Origin: Pseudomonas beijingensis
GTDB taxonomy: Bacteria; Pseudomonadota; Gammaproteobacteria; Pseudomonadales; Pseudomonadaceae
Assembly (NCBI RefSeq): GCF_030687295.1
Contig: NZ_CP117425.1
Coordinates: 186,001-250,000, forward strand
Direction of reading: 5' to 3'
Length of the DNA: 64,000 bases
Shown: positions 50,716-60,052 of the stretch, in pieces
Position numbering within the stretch: position 1 is the stretch's first letter
Layout: every line of letters starts with the position of its first letter
Program-made: the position numbers and the translations under genes
Notes under the pieces: model-generated
The model's input: the letters and a program-made list of their open reading frames with translations, nothing else
What the model was told of the DNA's origin: nothing
Databases searched by the model: none

Positions 50716-51273
50716 ATGTCCGCTGATCTCGAGCATATCCGTCAAATCATGCGAGAGGCTGACTGCCTGTACACCGAAGCCGAAGTCGAAGCGGCCATCG
50801 CCCGTGTCGGTGCGCAAATCAATGAGCAACTGGCCGATGCCAATCCGGTGGTGTTCTGCGTCATGAACGGCGGGCTGATCTTCTCCGGCAAGCTGCTGAC
50901 CTATCTGAACTTCCCCCTGGAAGCGTCCTACCTGCACGCGACGCGTTATCGCAACGAAACCAGCGGTGGCGACCTGTTCTGGAAAGCCAAGCCGGAAGTC
51001 TCGTTCATCGACCGCGACGTGCTGATCATCGACGACATCCTCGACGAAGGTCACACCCTGGGCGCGATCATCGACTTCTGCAAACACGCCGGCGCCCGCG
51101 CCGTGCACACCGCCGTGCTGATCGACAAGGACCATGACCGCAAGGCGCGGCCGGACTTGAAAGCCGATTTCGTCGGTCTGCCATGTATCGACCGCTACAT
51201 CTTCGGCTACGGCATGGACTACAAAGGTTACTGGCGCAACGCCAACGGCATTTTCGCCGTCAAGGGCATGTAA
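50716..51273 (+). CDS. hpt: Hypoxanthine-guanine phosphoribosyltransferase
   Basis: 185 residues from ATG at 50716 (GGAGA upstream). The PRPP-binding VLIIDDILDEGHTLG is clear, and GLPCIDRYIFGYGMDYKGYWRN is typical. Salvages hypoxanthine and guanine. The order uraA-upp-hpt-WbuC-like is conserved in Pseudomonas. Confidence 0.94.
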   Translation: MSADLEHIRQIMREADCLYTEAEVEAAIARVGAQINEQLADANPVVFCVMNGGLIFSGKLLTYLNFPLEASYLHATRYRNETSGGDLFWKAKPEVSFIDRDVLIIDDILDEGHTLGAIIDFCKHAGARAVHTAVLIDKDHDRKARPDLKADFVGLPCIDRYIFGYGMDYKGYWRNANGIFAVKGM

Positions 51274-51276
51274 TCG

Positions 51277-51750
51277 ATGACTCGGCCAAGCTTTCTGGAC
51301 CACGCGTTGTTCGATGAATTGGCCGAGAAAGCCGCGGCCAGTCCTCGCGGACGACAGCACCATAACTTTCATGAAATGGATGAACCGTGCCACCGCATGG
51401 CGGTTGGCTTGCAGCCGTCCACCTACATCCCACCGCACCGCCACCTGAGCGCTGATAAGGCGGAAACCTTGCTGGTGCTCAAGGGGCGGCTGGGGGTGTT
51501 GATCTTCGACGAAACGGGTACGGTGGTGGACAAACGCATCCTGCAGGCCGGTGGGGATTGCCTCGGCGTCGACCTGCCGGCTGGCGTGTATCACGGGTTG
51601 GTGGTGCTGGAAGCCGACAGCCTGATGTTCGAATGCAAGGCCGGCCCTTACCGGCCCGTGGGCGAGGGCGAACTGGCCCACTGGGCGCCCCGTGAAGGCG
51701 AGGCCGGCGTGGCCGAGTACCACGCCTGGATGCGTGCCCAGTTCGACTGA
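51277..51750 (+). CDS. WbuC-family cupin metalloprotein
   Basis: 157 residues, 3 bases after hpt. The cupin signature is PPHRHLSADKAETLLVLKGRLGVLIFD and a second His in DLPAGVYHGLVVLE, with metal-binding His residues. The family name comes from O-antigen genes, but here it is paired with hpt. Function unknown; probably a small-molecule binding or isomerase. Confidence 0.88.
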   Translation: MTRPSFLDHALFDELAEKAAASPRGRQHHNFHEMDEPCHRMAVGLQPSTYIPPHRHLSADKAETLLVLKGRLGVLIFDETGTVVDKRILQAGGDCLGVDLPAGVYHGLVVLEADSLMFECKAGPYRPVGEGELAHWAPREGEAGVAEYHAWMRAQFD

Positions 51751-51753
51751 ACT

Positions 51754-51882
51754 GTGGCGAGGGGATTTATCCCCGCTGGGCTGCGAAGCAGCCCTAAAAA
51801 CAGGCAACCCGGTATGTCAGGCTGATCGAGTCGATCGGTTTGGGTCGCTTCGCAACCCAGCGGGGATAAATCCCCTTGCCAC
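51754..51882. repeat. REP inverted pair (GGGGATTTATCCCC class)
   Basis: GTGGCGAGGGGATTTATCCCCGCTGGG and its complement, about 75 bases apart, a second REP class in this genome. Confidence 0.8.
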
Positions 51883-51909
51883 ATGAATCAGCTTCACCCT
51901 CACTACCGA

Positions 51910-53652
51910 TCAAGCCAGTCTTGAATGAGCGGCGCTGCCGGCAGTGAGCCATTTTTCGCTCTTGACTCGCGCCTGCTCCAGGGTCTGCACATACGCCAAT
52001 TGCCGCTGTTCGCGATGAATCCCGGCGCGGCGCAGTTTCAGGCGCACCCTGGGCGCGGTCGCGACCAGGATCAGGCCGATGCCGTGCTTGCGGTAATCCT
52101 TCAGGATATTTTCAAACGCGGCCAGCGCCGTCATGTCCAGCATCGGCACGGCGCTCATTTCCACGACCACCACCCGAACGCCCGGGTCGAACCTGCGCAG
52201 CACATCCAGGGCTTTTTCCGCCGCGCCAAAGAACAACGGTCCACGAATGGCGTAGCAGCGGACATGCTCGGGCATGTCCAGCAAGGCTTGGTGGAAGTGG
52301 CGCGGCAACTCGGCGCTGTCGGTCAGTTCGCTCATGCGCTTGATGAACAGCCCGGCGGCCAGCAGCAGGCCGACGGCGACGGCCAGGACCATGTCGAACA
52401 GCACCGTCAGGCCCAGGCAGGTCAGCAGCACCAGTACGTCGCTGCGCGGGGCGATGCGCAGGGTGTGCAGCACATGCCCGGCTTCGCTCATGTTCCAGGC
52501 AACCATCACCAGCAGCGCGGCCAGTGCGGCCATGGGCAAGTAGCTGAACAGCGGCGCCAGCAGCACAATCGCCACCAGCACCACGAGGCTGTGGATGATC
52601 GCGGCCAGTGGTGAAAAGGCGCCACTGCGCACATTGGTGGCGCTGCGGGCAATGGCGGCGGTGGCGGTGATGCCGCCGAACAGCGGCGCCACCAGATTAC
52701 CCAGGCCCTGGCCCATCAGCTCGGCGTTGGGATCGTGCTTGCTGCCGGTCATGCCGTCCGCCACCACCGCGCACAACAGGGATTCGATGGCACCGAGCAT
52801 GGCGATGGCAAAGGCGGGCGCCAGCAATTGGCGGATCAGGTCATAGGACAGGATCAGCGGATGCCCCTGGCTGTCCGGCAGGTTCCAGGGCCAGTCGAAG
52901 CTCGGTAAGAAGGGCGGGATGCCCGGATGAGCGACGCCATCGACGACGTAGCTGAAACGTTCGCCCAACGTCGCGATCGGCCATCCGCCGCGCTCCATCG
53001 CCAGCCCCAACAGTGTGCCCACCAGCAGGGCCACCAGATGCCCGGGCACCCGTGGCACCCAGCGTGGCCAGGCAATCAGCACCGCCAGGCACACGGCGCC
53101 GATCACTCCATCGCCGAGACGGGCACCGGGCAGCGCCACGATCAATTCACCCAGCTGTTCGATGTAGTGTTTGGCTTGGCCTGCGGTGGTCAGCCCCAGC
53201 AGATCCTTGAGTTGCAAAGTGGCGATGACCACGCCGATGCCCGCCGTGAAACCGAGGATGACCGGATAGGGAATGTACTGGATCAAGCGGCCGGCGCGTA
53301 TCAGGCCCAGGGCGATCAGGATCAGGCCGGCGAGCATGGTGCACAGCAGCAGGCCGCCCAGGCCGTATTGTTGAGTGATGGGCAGCAGGATCACCACGAA
53401 CGCCGCTGTCGGCCCGCTGACGTTGAAGCGCGAGCCGCCGGTGAGGGCGATCAGCGGCGCCGCCACCAACACCGTGTACAGGCCGTGCTGCGGCGGTACG
53501 CCGACGGCAATTGCCAGGGCCATGGCCAGGGGGATGGCGATAATGCCAACGGTCAGCCCGGCCACCAGATCGCCGCGCAGTCGTTCCAGGGTGTAGCCGG
53601 CACGCCAGGTTTGGCGCCAGGCGGCGAACAGCGGTGGGGCGGAGAAAGACAT
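51910..53652 (-). CDS. SulP-family anion transporter (DauA-like)
   Basis: 580 residues from ATG at 53652 (GGAG upstream). About twelve to fourteen membrane segments with the SulP motifs PLAMALAIAVGVPPQHGLYT and GGITATAAIARSATNVRSGA, then a C-terminal STAS domain from residue 440 on (VVVVEMSAVPMLDMTALAAFE). E. coli DauA carries C4-dicarboxylates, but other SulP members transport sulfate or bicarbonate; the substrate here is not known. Confidence 0.9.
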   Translation of the reverse strand: MSFSAPPLFAAWRQTWRAGYTLERLRGDLVAGLTVGIIAIPLAMALAIAVGVPPQHGLYTVLVAAPLIALTGGSRFNVSGPTAAFVVILLPITQQYGLGGLLLCTMLAGLILIALGLIRAGRLIQYIPYPVILGFTAGIGVVIATLQLKDLLGLTTAGQAKHYIEQLGELIVALPGARLGDGVIGAVCLAVLIAWPRWVPRVPGHLVALLVGTLLGLAMERGGWPIATLGERFSYVVDGVAHPGIPPFLPSFDWPWNLPDSQGHPLILSYDLIRQLLAPAFAIAMLGAIESLLCAVVADGMTGSKHDPNAELMGQGLGNLVAPLFGGITATAAIARSATNVRSGAFSPLAAIIHSLVVLVAIVLLAPLFSYLPMAALAALLVMVAWNMSEAGHVLHTLRIAPRSDVLVLLTCLGLTVLFDMVLAVAVGLLLAAGLFIKRMSELTDSAELPRHFHQALLDMPEHVRCYAIRGPLFFGAAEKALDVLRRFDPGVRVVVVEMSAVPMLDMTALAAFENILKDYRKHGIGLILVATAPRVRLKLRRAGIHREQRQLAYVQTLEQARVKSEKWLTAGSAAHSRLA

Positions 53653-53710
53653 AAGTACTCCACACAAAATGAACGGGTGTTACACCTGGGCCTGCCGAGC
53701 ACCGATCCCT

Positions 53711-53841
53711 GTGGCGAGGGAGCTTGCTCCCGCTCGGCGGCGCAGCCGTCGTAAAAAGGTTGACGCAGTTTACTGGGGAATTGCAGCTGTCTGTTGTTGG
53801 GGCGGCTGCGCCAACCAGCGGGAGCAAGCTCCTTCGCCACA
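53711..53841. repeat. REP inverted pair (GAGGGAGCTTGCTCCC class)
   Basis: GTGGCGAGGGAGCTTGCTCCCGCT and its complement across a 75-base spacer; the whole 53653-53980 gap holds nothing else that I can read. Confidence 0.8.
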
Positions 53842-53980
53842 GAGGCATCGCCTGGCGGGTGTCAGCTCTGATGGCCCTTCGAGTATGCCGCGCCCGCTGT
53901 TCGGATGTATTGATCCGGATCGCTTATTTTTACCGTCCGGGCTCATGCTAGAGTGCCAGGCCAAGATTCTGGAGGTTGTC

Positions 53981-54466
53981 ATGCGTGTATCGATCCGTCG
54001 CTGCGCCACTTCGCTGTTGATCGCCAGCCTGCCGTTGACGGCCGTGGCCGCGCCGATGCACAGCCAGTTCCTGCCGCCGGATGACCTGGTGGTGCGCCAG
54101 GAACAGCCGGAACAGCAGCAATTGCTGCAAGTGACCGAGTATTCGGTGGTGCTGGGTAACCAGCGCCAGTCCAACCAGCAACCGATCCCGGTCACTTCGC
54201 CCTTGCTGGTCCGCCTCAAGGGCAAGTCCTTGAACAAGGGGGCGAGCATCAGCCAGGTGATCCTCAACTTCGACGGCGAAAGCAAAAGCCTGAAGAAGCC
54301 AGTCTTCGATGAGGCGAGCAAGACCCTGACGCTGTCTTATCCACAGGCTCAGTACCGGGTGGTCATCGATCTGCTGCGCAACAACACCGTTTATGTGCAG
54401 TTCCTCACCTACGCCAACGGCCATATCTGGGCCGACCTGCACACCGGCACCGAACGCCCGCGTTGA
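53981..54466 (+). CDS. Exported protein of unknown function
   Basis: 161 residues from MRVSIRRCATSLLIASLPLT (signal peptide about 1-24), with GGAGG 6 bases upstream. The mature part is mostly beta with no Cys. Conserved-hypothetical in the PA4642-PA4647 region of Pseudomonas (by gene order). Role unknown. Confidence 0.8.
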   Translation: MRVSIRRCATSLLIASLPLTAVAAPMHSQFLPPDDLVVRQEQPEQQQLLQVTEYSVVLGNQRQSNQQPIPVTSPLLVRLKGKSLNKGASISQVILNFDGESKSLKKPVFDEASKTLTLSYPQAQYRVVIDLLRNNTVYVQFLTYANGHIWADLHTGTERPR

Positions 54467-54527
54467 GCCCCGAGGCCTGGCGGGGGTAAACTGCCCGCCC
54501 CGTGAATTGTGCGAGTTGGAGCCGGCA

Positions 54528-54815
54528 ATGCGTAAAGACAAGAAACAAGTGATTGGCGACGAGATTGGCGATGAGCAGATCAAGCTGTTCCTCAATTTCG
54601 AACCGGTCGATGCCACTTCGCCGTCGTTGCACAAATTGATCAAGGCCTACCGTGGCCTGCGGGTCGACGATTTCGAGCGCTTTTTGACGTTCTTCGTCGA
54701 GGCCGGCCATGACCTCAATGGCAAGGATGAACACGGCAACGATTTTGTTGCGCTGATCCAGGACCAGCGTAATGCCGAGGAATACATCGAGTTATTCAAC
54801 AAGGCGCGCGGCTGA
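54528..54815 (+). CDS. PA4642-family conserved small protein
   Basis: 95 residues starting MRKDKKQVIGDEIGDEQIK, with GGAG 7 bases upstream. Highly charged, helical, no signal. The name PA4642 family is from recall; gene order (between mqo and the WbuC/hpt genes) agrees. Function unknown. Confidence 0.82.
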   Translation: MRKDKKQVIGDEIGDEQIKLFLNFEPVDATSPSLHKLIKAYRGLRVDDFERFLTFFVEAGHDLNGKDEHGNDFVALIQDQRNAEEYIELFNKARG

Positions 54816-54831
54816 GCACGTTGAAACCCTG

Positions 54832-54853
54832 TCAACGCTCTTCGGAGCGTTGA
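54832..54853 (+). terminator. Hairpin with TTCG tetraloop
   Basis: TCAACGCTC-TTCG-GAGCGTTGA, a perfect 9-bp stem with a very stable tetraloop, 16 bases after the preceding stop. No T-run follows. Confidence 0.5.
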
Positions 54854-55008
54854 GCATTGCGCTTGACCGCAACTAATTTCTTTCTTTGCAAGTTGCTCCG
54901 AAAGGTTATGTCACCATTCGGGCGGTTTTGTTTTATTTGAATTTCCATTATTTTTGCGTCGAAGCCAATTGGCTTTAACGTCATTGTTTTAATGGAGCTG
55001 TATTTATC

Positions 55009-55470
55009 ATGGAAGATCAAAAAAAGTGTATTGCCGGAGTGTTGTTGTCTCTGGCGGCGTGTCTGGCAAGTTCAGCTTCTTGTGCGCGGGATGACATTGT
55101 CAACGTCGAAATCTACAACGCAACCACCGCGCTCATCGTTCCCGGCAGCGATTTTACCTGGACGCAGAATCCGGCCAATGCGGGCCACAGCTTTTCGATA
55201 GGCCCGGGTGAGAGCCAGGAATTAACCTACTACTTGCCCCAATCGCGTGCCGAACGAGAGGCCTTCAGCTATACACAAGGCAGCCGCACTTGCTATTTCA
55301 GCTTTGGGCATGTCCCAAGGGCACCGGTCAGTGATGAAAGTGCAATGCTTTATCATCGCTGGGTCAAAGCGGAACCGGCGGGTGCCTGTGTCGCTGAATT
55401 GTTTTATGTTGAAGATGATGACGAGTATGTTCGTCACGGTGGAACGCGTATCAAATTCAGCATGAACTAA
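55009..55470 (+). CDS. Small exported protein of unknown function
   Basis: 153 residues from ATG at 55009 with a plausible signal peptide (hydrophobic 8-22, cleavage near SASC-A). Four or five Cys residues suggest a disulfide-bonded secreted fold, with TTALIVPGSDFTWTQNP near the start. Its upstream 150 bases are markedly AT-rich compared with neighbours. Not present in the P. aeruginosa order, so probably a lineage-specific insertion. Function unknown. Confidence 0.7.
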   Translation: MEDQKKCIAGVLLSLAACLASSASCARDDIVNVEIYNATTALIVPGSDFTWTQNPANAGHSFSIGPGESQELTYYLPQSRAEREAFSYTQGSRTCYFSFGHVPRAPVSDESAMLYHRWVKAEPAGACVAELFYVEDDDEYVRHGGTRIKFSMN

Positions 55471-55484
55471 CGACGCGGAAAATA

Positions 55485-55517
55485 AAAAGCCTCCCATTTG
55501 CATGGGAGGCTTTTTAT
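55485..55517. terminator. Bidirectional terminator between convergent genes
   Basis: AAAAAGCCTCCCAT/ATGGGAGGCTTTTT with a 4-base loop. A T-run follows on both strands, so it ends both the exported-protein gene and mqo. Confidence 0.95.
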
Positions 55518-55532
55518 ATTGACTGCAAGGTA

Positions 55533-57038
55533 TCAGGCGTAACTTTTAGCCTTGCTGTCCTCAACCAACTCCAACGCAATGTTGTTCTGCGCGTTGATCT
55601 TGCGATACAACGCCGCGTCGGTTTCCAGCACTTTTTCCCGGGCCGGGAAGATCTCTGCGAGCTTGTTGGCCCACTCGCCCTTGGCCTTGTCCGGGAAGCA
55701 GCGTTCGATCAGTTCCAGCATGATCGATACGGTCACCGAAGCACCCGGCGATGCGCCGAGCAGGGCGGCGAGGGTGCCGTCCTTGGCGGCCACCAGTTCG
55801 GTGCCGAACTGCAGGACGCCACCTTTCTTCGGGTCTTTCTTGATGATCTGCACCCGTTGGCCGGCTACTTCCAGACGCCAATCTTCGGCTTTCGCCTCGG
55901 GGTAGAAGCGACGCAGGGATTCCAGGCGCTGCTCCATGGACTGCATCACTTCGCTGATCAGGTACTTGGTCAGGTCCATGTTGTCCCGGGCCACGGCCAG
56001 CATCGGGCCGATGTTGCCGGCGCGTACCGACAGCGGCAGGTCCATGATCGAGCCGTGCTTGAGGAACTTAGTGGTGAAACCGGCGTATGGCCCGAACAGC
56101 AGGGATTTCTTGCCATCGACCACGCGGGTGTCCAGGTGCGGTACCGACATGGGCGGCGAGCCTACGGCGGCCTGGCTGTAGACCTTGGCCTGGTGGTGCT
56201 TGACCACTTCCGGATTGTCGCAACGCAGCCACTGGCCGCTGACCGGGAAGCCACCGAAGCCCTTGCTTTCCTCGATGCCCGAGGCTTGCAGCAGCGGCAA
56301 GGCCGCGCCGCCGGCACCGAGGAAGACGAACTTGGCGTCGACGTCGCGGGTGCTGCCGGAATTGACGTCCTTGATGCTCACGGTCCAGCCGCTGCCGTTG
56401 CGCTTGAGGCCGGTGACGCGCTTGCAGTATTTGACCTGGGTGTCCGGAGCGCTGGTCAGGTGCTTGAGCAACTGATTGGTCAGGGCGCCGAAGTTGACGT
56501 CGGTACCGTTCATGACGCGGGTGGCGGCGATGACTTCATCGTCCGGCCGGCCTGGCATCATCAACGGCATCCACTCGGCCATCTGGTCTTTGTCTTCGGT
56601 GTATTCCATGTCGGCGAAGGCGTGATGCTGGTGCATCAGCTCGAAGCGCTTCTTCAGGAACTCCACGCCTTTTTCGCCTTGCACGAAGCTCAGGTGTGGC
56701 ACCGGGGCGATGAAGGACTTGGAGGAGCCGAACGTGCCTTTTTTGGTCAGGTACGTCCAGAACTGCTTCGACACTTCGAACTGGGTGTTGATGTGCACGG
56801 CTTTCTTGATGTCGACCGTGCCGTCGGCCGCCTGGGGCGTGTAGTTGAGCTCACACAGCCCGGCGTGGCCGGTGCCGGCGTTGTTCCACGGGTTGGAACT
56901 CTCCGCGGCACCGGAATCCATCAGCTCGACGACTTCCAGCGAGATCGCGGGGTCGAGCTCCTTGAGCAGCACGGCCAGGGTGGCACTCATGATGCCGGCC
57001 CCTACCAGAACTACATCGACTGCTTCGTTATGCGCCAT
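55533..57038 (-). CDS. mqo: Malate:quinone oxidoreductase
   Basis: 501 residues. FAD fold at the N-terminus ([19 protein letters not shown]) and the family's [18 protein letters not shown] near 50-67. Membrane-associated; oxidises malate to oxaloacetate with electrons to quinone. The order mqo-PA4642-hpt region is as in P. aeruginosa mqoB (PA4640). Confidence 0.96.
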   Translation of the reverse strand: MAHNEAVDVVLVGAGIMSATLAVLLKELDPAISLEVVELMDSGAAESSNPWNNAGTGHAGLCELNYTPQAADGTVDIKKAVHINTQFEVSKQFWTYLTKKGTFGSSKSFIAPVPHLSFVQGEKGVEFLKKRFELMHQHHAFADMEYTEDKDQMAEWMPLMMPGRPDDEVIAATRVMNGTDVNFGALTNQLLKHLTSAPDTQVKYCKRVTGLKRNGSGWTVSIKDVNSGSTRDVDAKFVFLGAGGAALPLLQASGIEESKGFGGFPVSGQWLRCDNPEVVKHHQAKVYSQAAVGSPPMSVPHLDTRVVDGKKSLLFGPYAGFTTKFLKHGSIMDLPLSVRAGNIGPMLAVARDNMDLTKYLISEVMQSMEQRLESLRRFYPEAKAEDWRLEVAGQRVQIIKKDPKKGGVLQFGTELVAAKDGTLAALLGASPGASVTVSIMLELIERCFPDKAKGEWANKLAEIFPAREKVLETDAALYRKINAQNNIALELVEDSKAKSYA

Positions 57039-57776
57039 TTAACGCGTCTCCAAAATCTGCAGCACCAAATTGTCGGCATAGCGGCCAGGAGTGGCGGGGC
57101 AGGTCAGTTGCGCCCCAGTTATCCATGGCCAGGATCGCCATGTCCGAATCTTCGCAATTTTTCGCACCTACTGCGGATGCATGCAGCCTGGCCTCAAGAG
57201 TCACATGAACTCATTTAAGCGCCGGGCGGGCAATTCGACTTATGGCCGAGACATCCGTTCGTGCAACCAAATCCGTAGCGGACAGGCTTCAGGCGCCGGT
57301 TCTTGAGCGATATCCGGTCCTGTGTCGTTGGGCTGTTCCAGACGCTAATGGTGCTTGTTCAGACGCAAAACTCTTCATTTGCTCGCCACACTCTCGTGAA
57401 GTTGTGAAAACCCGTTTTTTCACGCTCTTTTGAAGACGTGAACCTCAAAAAAGGGCTGTCCCAGCCTGGCACTGCGCCCGGTTTGGTTGCCCCCATGGAG
57501 TACATGACAGGCAAAACGGGCAGACAGCTCAGTGACCGAGCGTAATGACAGCTCTGCAGATTCGCGAAAAGTGGTGATTTGCCTGAGAGAACAGCAAGCG
57601 CGCCAGCTTCACTCGATCTGTGTGGGCGGCTCTCTGTGGGCGGTGCGGGGTGCCAATACCAGCGCATCAGCGGTGTTGCGAGGCCCGATCAGGAGACGTC
57701 CTTATAATCGGGGGGAGATTGTATCGAAGAAACGCAGGGAAATGGTCGTGTTTAATGACTTTTATTAGCCGTCCGG
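57039..57776. other. Long intergenic region upstream of mqo
   Basis: About 740 bases with only short frames, none with a ribosome site plus sensible product; the best (57359-57667 minus, 102 codons) has no recognisable features. It holds the mqo promoter. I see no RNA gene or operator that I can support. Confidence 0.5.
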
Positions 57777-58010
57777 TCAGATGGTCAACAGTTGCCGGTT
57801 GCGTGCGCGGGCACGGAGCGGTTGCACGCGGGCGCTGGCAGGCAATGGCTGGTGCAACCAGTTGAGACGAATCTCGTCGATTTCCACCCAGCCTTCGCCC
57901 ATGGGTTGCAGGCTGCACTGCTTGAAGGCCTGGCAACGGCCGTTGCGATCGAGCAGGGCGAAGCTGCGGTGATGGGGACGCGGGGTGAACAGGGAAATGA
58001 GGAAGCGCAT
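57777..58010 (-). CDS. Small conserved hypothetical protein
   Basis: 77 residues from MRFLISLFTPRPHHRSFALL. Contains FALLDRNGRCQAFK and GWVEIDEIRLNWLHQPLPASA, compositionally a real protein, and in the position of small hypothetical genes near mqo in other Pseudomonas. The ribosome site is weak. Function unknown. Confidence 0.55.
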   Translation of the reverse strand: MRFLISLFTPRPHHRSFALLDRNGRCQAFKQCSLQPMGEGWVEIDEIRLNWLHQPLPASARVQPLRARARNRQLLTI

Positions 58011-58215
58011 GAGCGGATACCGGGTCAGGAAGCTTGGAGCAAGCCTGACAGCGAGGCATGACATGCCGGTGTAAGGACCGTGACAATGGGGTGACAGGAA
58101 CCGGCAACCATGCCCCGTGTCAGACATTTCAGTATTCATCGTAAGGCGCTAGTTCACCGCGATGGCGCACCGCTATACTGCCGGCCTGTTTGTGCCCGAT
58201 TCTGGAGAGAAGAGC

Positions 58216-58800
58216 ATGTTGCAACGCCTGTTGTTCGGTTTGATCGCTGTGACCAGTCTGACCCTCGTCGGCTGCGCCCACAGCCCGCAACAACTTAACC
58301 CGGAGCCCAAGCTCAATGCCCAACTGGCGCCTGTGGGTCGTGGCCAGCCGGTGGTGGTGCGGGTCGTGGACGGTCGTCCGTCGCCGACGCTCGGCACCCG
58401 TGGCGGGCTGTATCCGGAAACCAGCGTGATCACGGTGCAGGGCGCGCAGATCCTGCCCAAGCTGCAGGCCCAGGCTGAAGCCGCGGTGCGTTTGCTGGGC
58501 TTCACGCCGACCGCCAATGCCTTGAATGCACCGCAACTGACCGTGACCCTGGCCGAGCTCAAGTATCAGTCGCCCAAGGAAGGCATGTACGTGACCGAAG
58601 CCACCATCGGCGCGACTTTCCGCTCCGATGTGCAGAACGCCAACCGCCGCTACAGCGGTCGTTACGGTGCGTCCCTGGACCAACGCTTCGGCATGGCGCC
58701 TAACCAGGACACCAACACCAAGCTGGTCAGCGACGTGTTGAGCGATGCCCTGACCCGGCTGTTCAAGGACCCGACCGTTGGCCAGGTGCTGGCCGAGTAA
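58216..58800 (+). CDS. YajG-family lipoprotein
   Basis: 194 residues from ATG at 58216 (GGAGAG upstream). Lipobox LVGC (Cys 20). Typical YajG: VVVRVVDGRPSPTLGTRGG and a SGRYGAS...DTNTKLVSDVLSDAL C-terminus. Outer-membrane lipoprotein of unknown role. Confidence 0.9.
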   Translation: MLQRLLFGLIAVTSLTLVGCAHSPQQLNPEPKLNAQLAPVGRGQPVVVRVVDGRPSPTLGTRGGLYPETSVITVQGAQILPKLQAQAEAAVRLLGFTPTANALNAPQLTVTLAELKYQSPKEGMYVTEATIGATFRSDVQNANRRYSGRYGASLDQRFGMAPNQDTNTKLVSDVLSDALTRLFKDPTVGQVLAE

Positions 58801-58820
58801 GCGTTAAGCCCTGTATCCCC

Positions 58821-58909
58821 TGTGGGAGCGAGCTTGCTCGCGATAGCGTAGATCAGCTGACATTGCGATGGCTGACACGCCGCTATCGCGAGCAAGCTCG
58901 CTGCCACAG
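58821..58909. repeat. REP inverted pair
   Basis: TGTGGGAGCGAGCTTGCTCGCGATAG and complement across a 40-base spacer after the YajG-type gene. Confidence 0.85.
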
Positions 58910-58931
58910 GGGTTTTTTATGGGTGAGATTT

Positions 58932-59138
58932 TCAGGCTGCCTGGGAATAAAATTCCAGCACACTGATCCCGGTCAGCAGGTCTGTCTCCGGCAGGTCGGC
59001 ATGTTGATGGCCGCCGAGGGCGCAATACACCAGCCAATGGCGGTCCTGCACATTGAAGGACAGGCTGTCGACGAGGTTCTGTTGTTCGTCGCTCGGGCTG
59101 ATGAGATAGAGGCGATCCTGGTTTTCGGCGTGCAGCAT
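58932..59138 (-). CDS. Small hypothetical protein
   Basis: 68 residues, start ATG at 59138 with a weak GGAA site. The sequence DRLYLISPSDEQQNLVDSLSFNVQDRHW looks protein-like, with no signal or membrane helix. Plausible but not certain. Confidence 0.5.
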   Translation of the reverse strand: MLHAENQDRLYLISPSDEQQNLVDSLSFNVQDRHWLVYCALGGHQHADLPETDLLTGISVLEFYSQAA

Positions 59139-59559
59139 GACGGGTTCCGTGCAGGTTTGAAGGGCGACAGAGTGGCCTAATCAGATGACGAAACCGTGAC
59201 GGGGAAATTAATCCAAGACGTGGTTGCCGACCCTGTAATGACCAAGCCTGCTCAACAAAATGCACACGGCCCGAACGCCTGGCGACGATCCTGTGGCGAG
59301 GGAGCTTGCTCCCGCTGGGCTGCGCAGCAGCCCCAAAACAGGGCCGCTTCGCGCTGGAGCGCCAGCCCGGCCCAGCGGGAGCAAGCTCCCTCGTCACAAT
59401 GACTCACACAAGCCTTAAGTGAACAGCATTACAGTGCGGCGGCGGGGTCGTTACTGGTCGGAAAAAACGGCGCAGGGCGTCAGGCTTTCGGTAGAATCCG
59501 CGCCCTGTTCATAGGCCACGGGCGTGTCTGTCCTGTCCGTTTTTCGCTTGAGGTTCGTG
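59139..59559. other. Gap with REP pair only
   Basis: Apart from the REP pair at 59292-59398 I see no gene; the far end holds the promoter of the next gene. Confidence 0.5.
59292..59398. repeat. REP inverted pair (GAGGGAGCTTGCTCCC class)
   Basis: Same class as the pair at 53711; arms CCTGTGGCGAGGGAGCTTGC and complement. Confidence 0.8.
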
Positions 59560-59841
59560 ATGTCGTCGCATCTGTTTTCGTTGTTCGCCGCCCACCCCGC
59601 CAAACTGATCAACCTGCTCGCGCTGCTGTTTGCCTGTCCCGGCGGCTGGGTGCTACATGCGACGCGCCGCCGTGAACAACGGGCGCGGGCCTGCCTGCAA
59701 GCACGCAATGGCAAGGGCGAGGAACGTTTCGAAGCACTGCTGGACCTGGCCACCCAGCGCATGAACCGATTTTTCTACCGCTTCGGCTTTGGCTGCCTGG
59801 CGCTGGCGTTGCTGGTGTCGTGGATCAGTACGCAGTTCTGA
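59560..59841 (+). CDS. Small membrane protein
   Basis: 93 residues from ATG at 59560 (GAGG 7 bases upstream). Membrane helices at about 14-32 and 72-90, with a charged cytoplasmic loop (RREQRARACLQARNGKGEERF). No family recognised. Confidence 0.7.
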   Translation: MSSHLFSLFAAHPAKLINLLALLFACPGGWVLHATRRREQRARACLQARNGKGEERFEALLDLATQRMNRFFYRFGFGCLALALLVSWISTQF

Positions 59842-59874
59842 CGAAGCAGCCGTTTTGATCTGGGACATGGTGAC

Positions 59875-60027
59875 CTGTGGCGAGGGGATTTATCCCCGTT
59901 GGGCTGCGTAGCAGCCCTGATCGGTTTGATGTGATCGACCTGACTCACCGAGCTGTCAGGGTTTGGGTCTGCTGCGCAGCCCAGCGGGGATAAATCCCCT
60001 CGCCACAGCAAGCTCCCTCGCCACAGG
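59875..60027. repeat. REP cluster
   Basis: GTGGCGAGGGGATTTATCCCCG pair across about 60 bases, followed by a partial GAGGGAGC-class copy. Confidence 0.75.
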
Positions 60028-60052
60028 GAACCGGTGTCCGCAGACCTATCGC

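Noticed and set aside
57359..57667. Open frame of 102 codons (minus) upstream of mqo
   Set aside because: No ribosome site, Pro/Ser-rich composition typical of chance frames, no domain.
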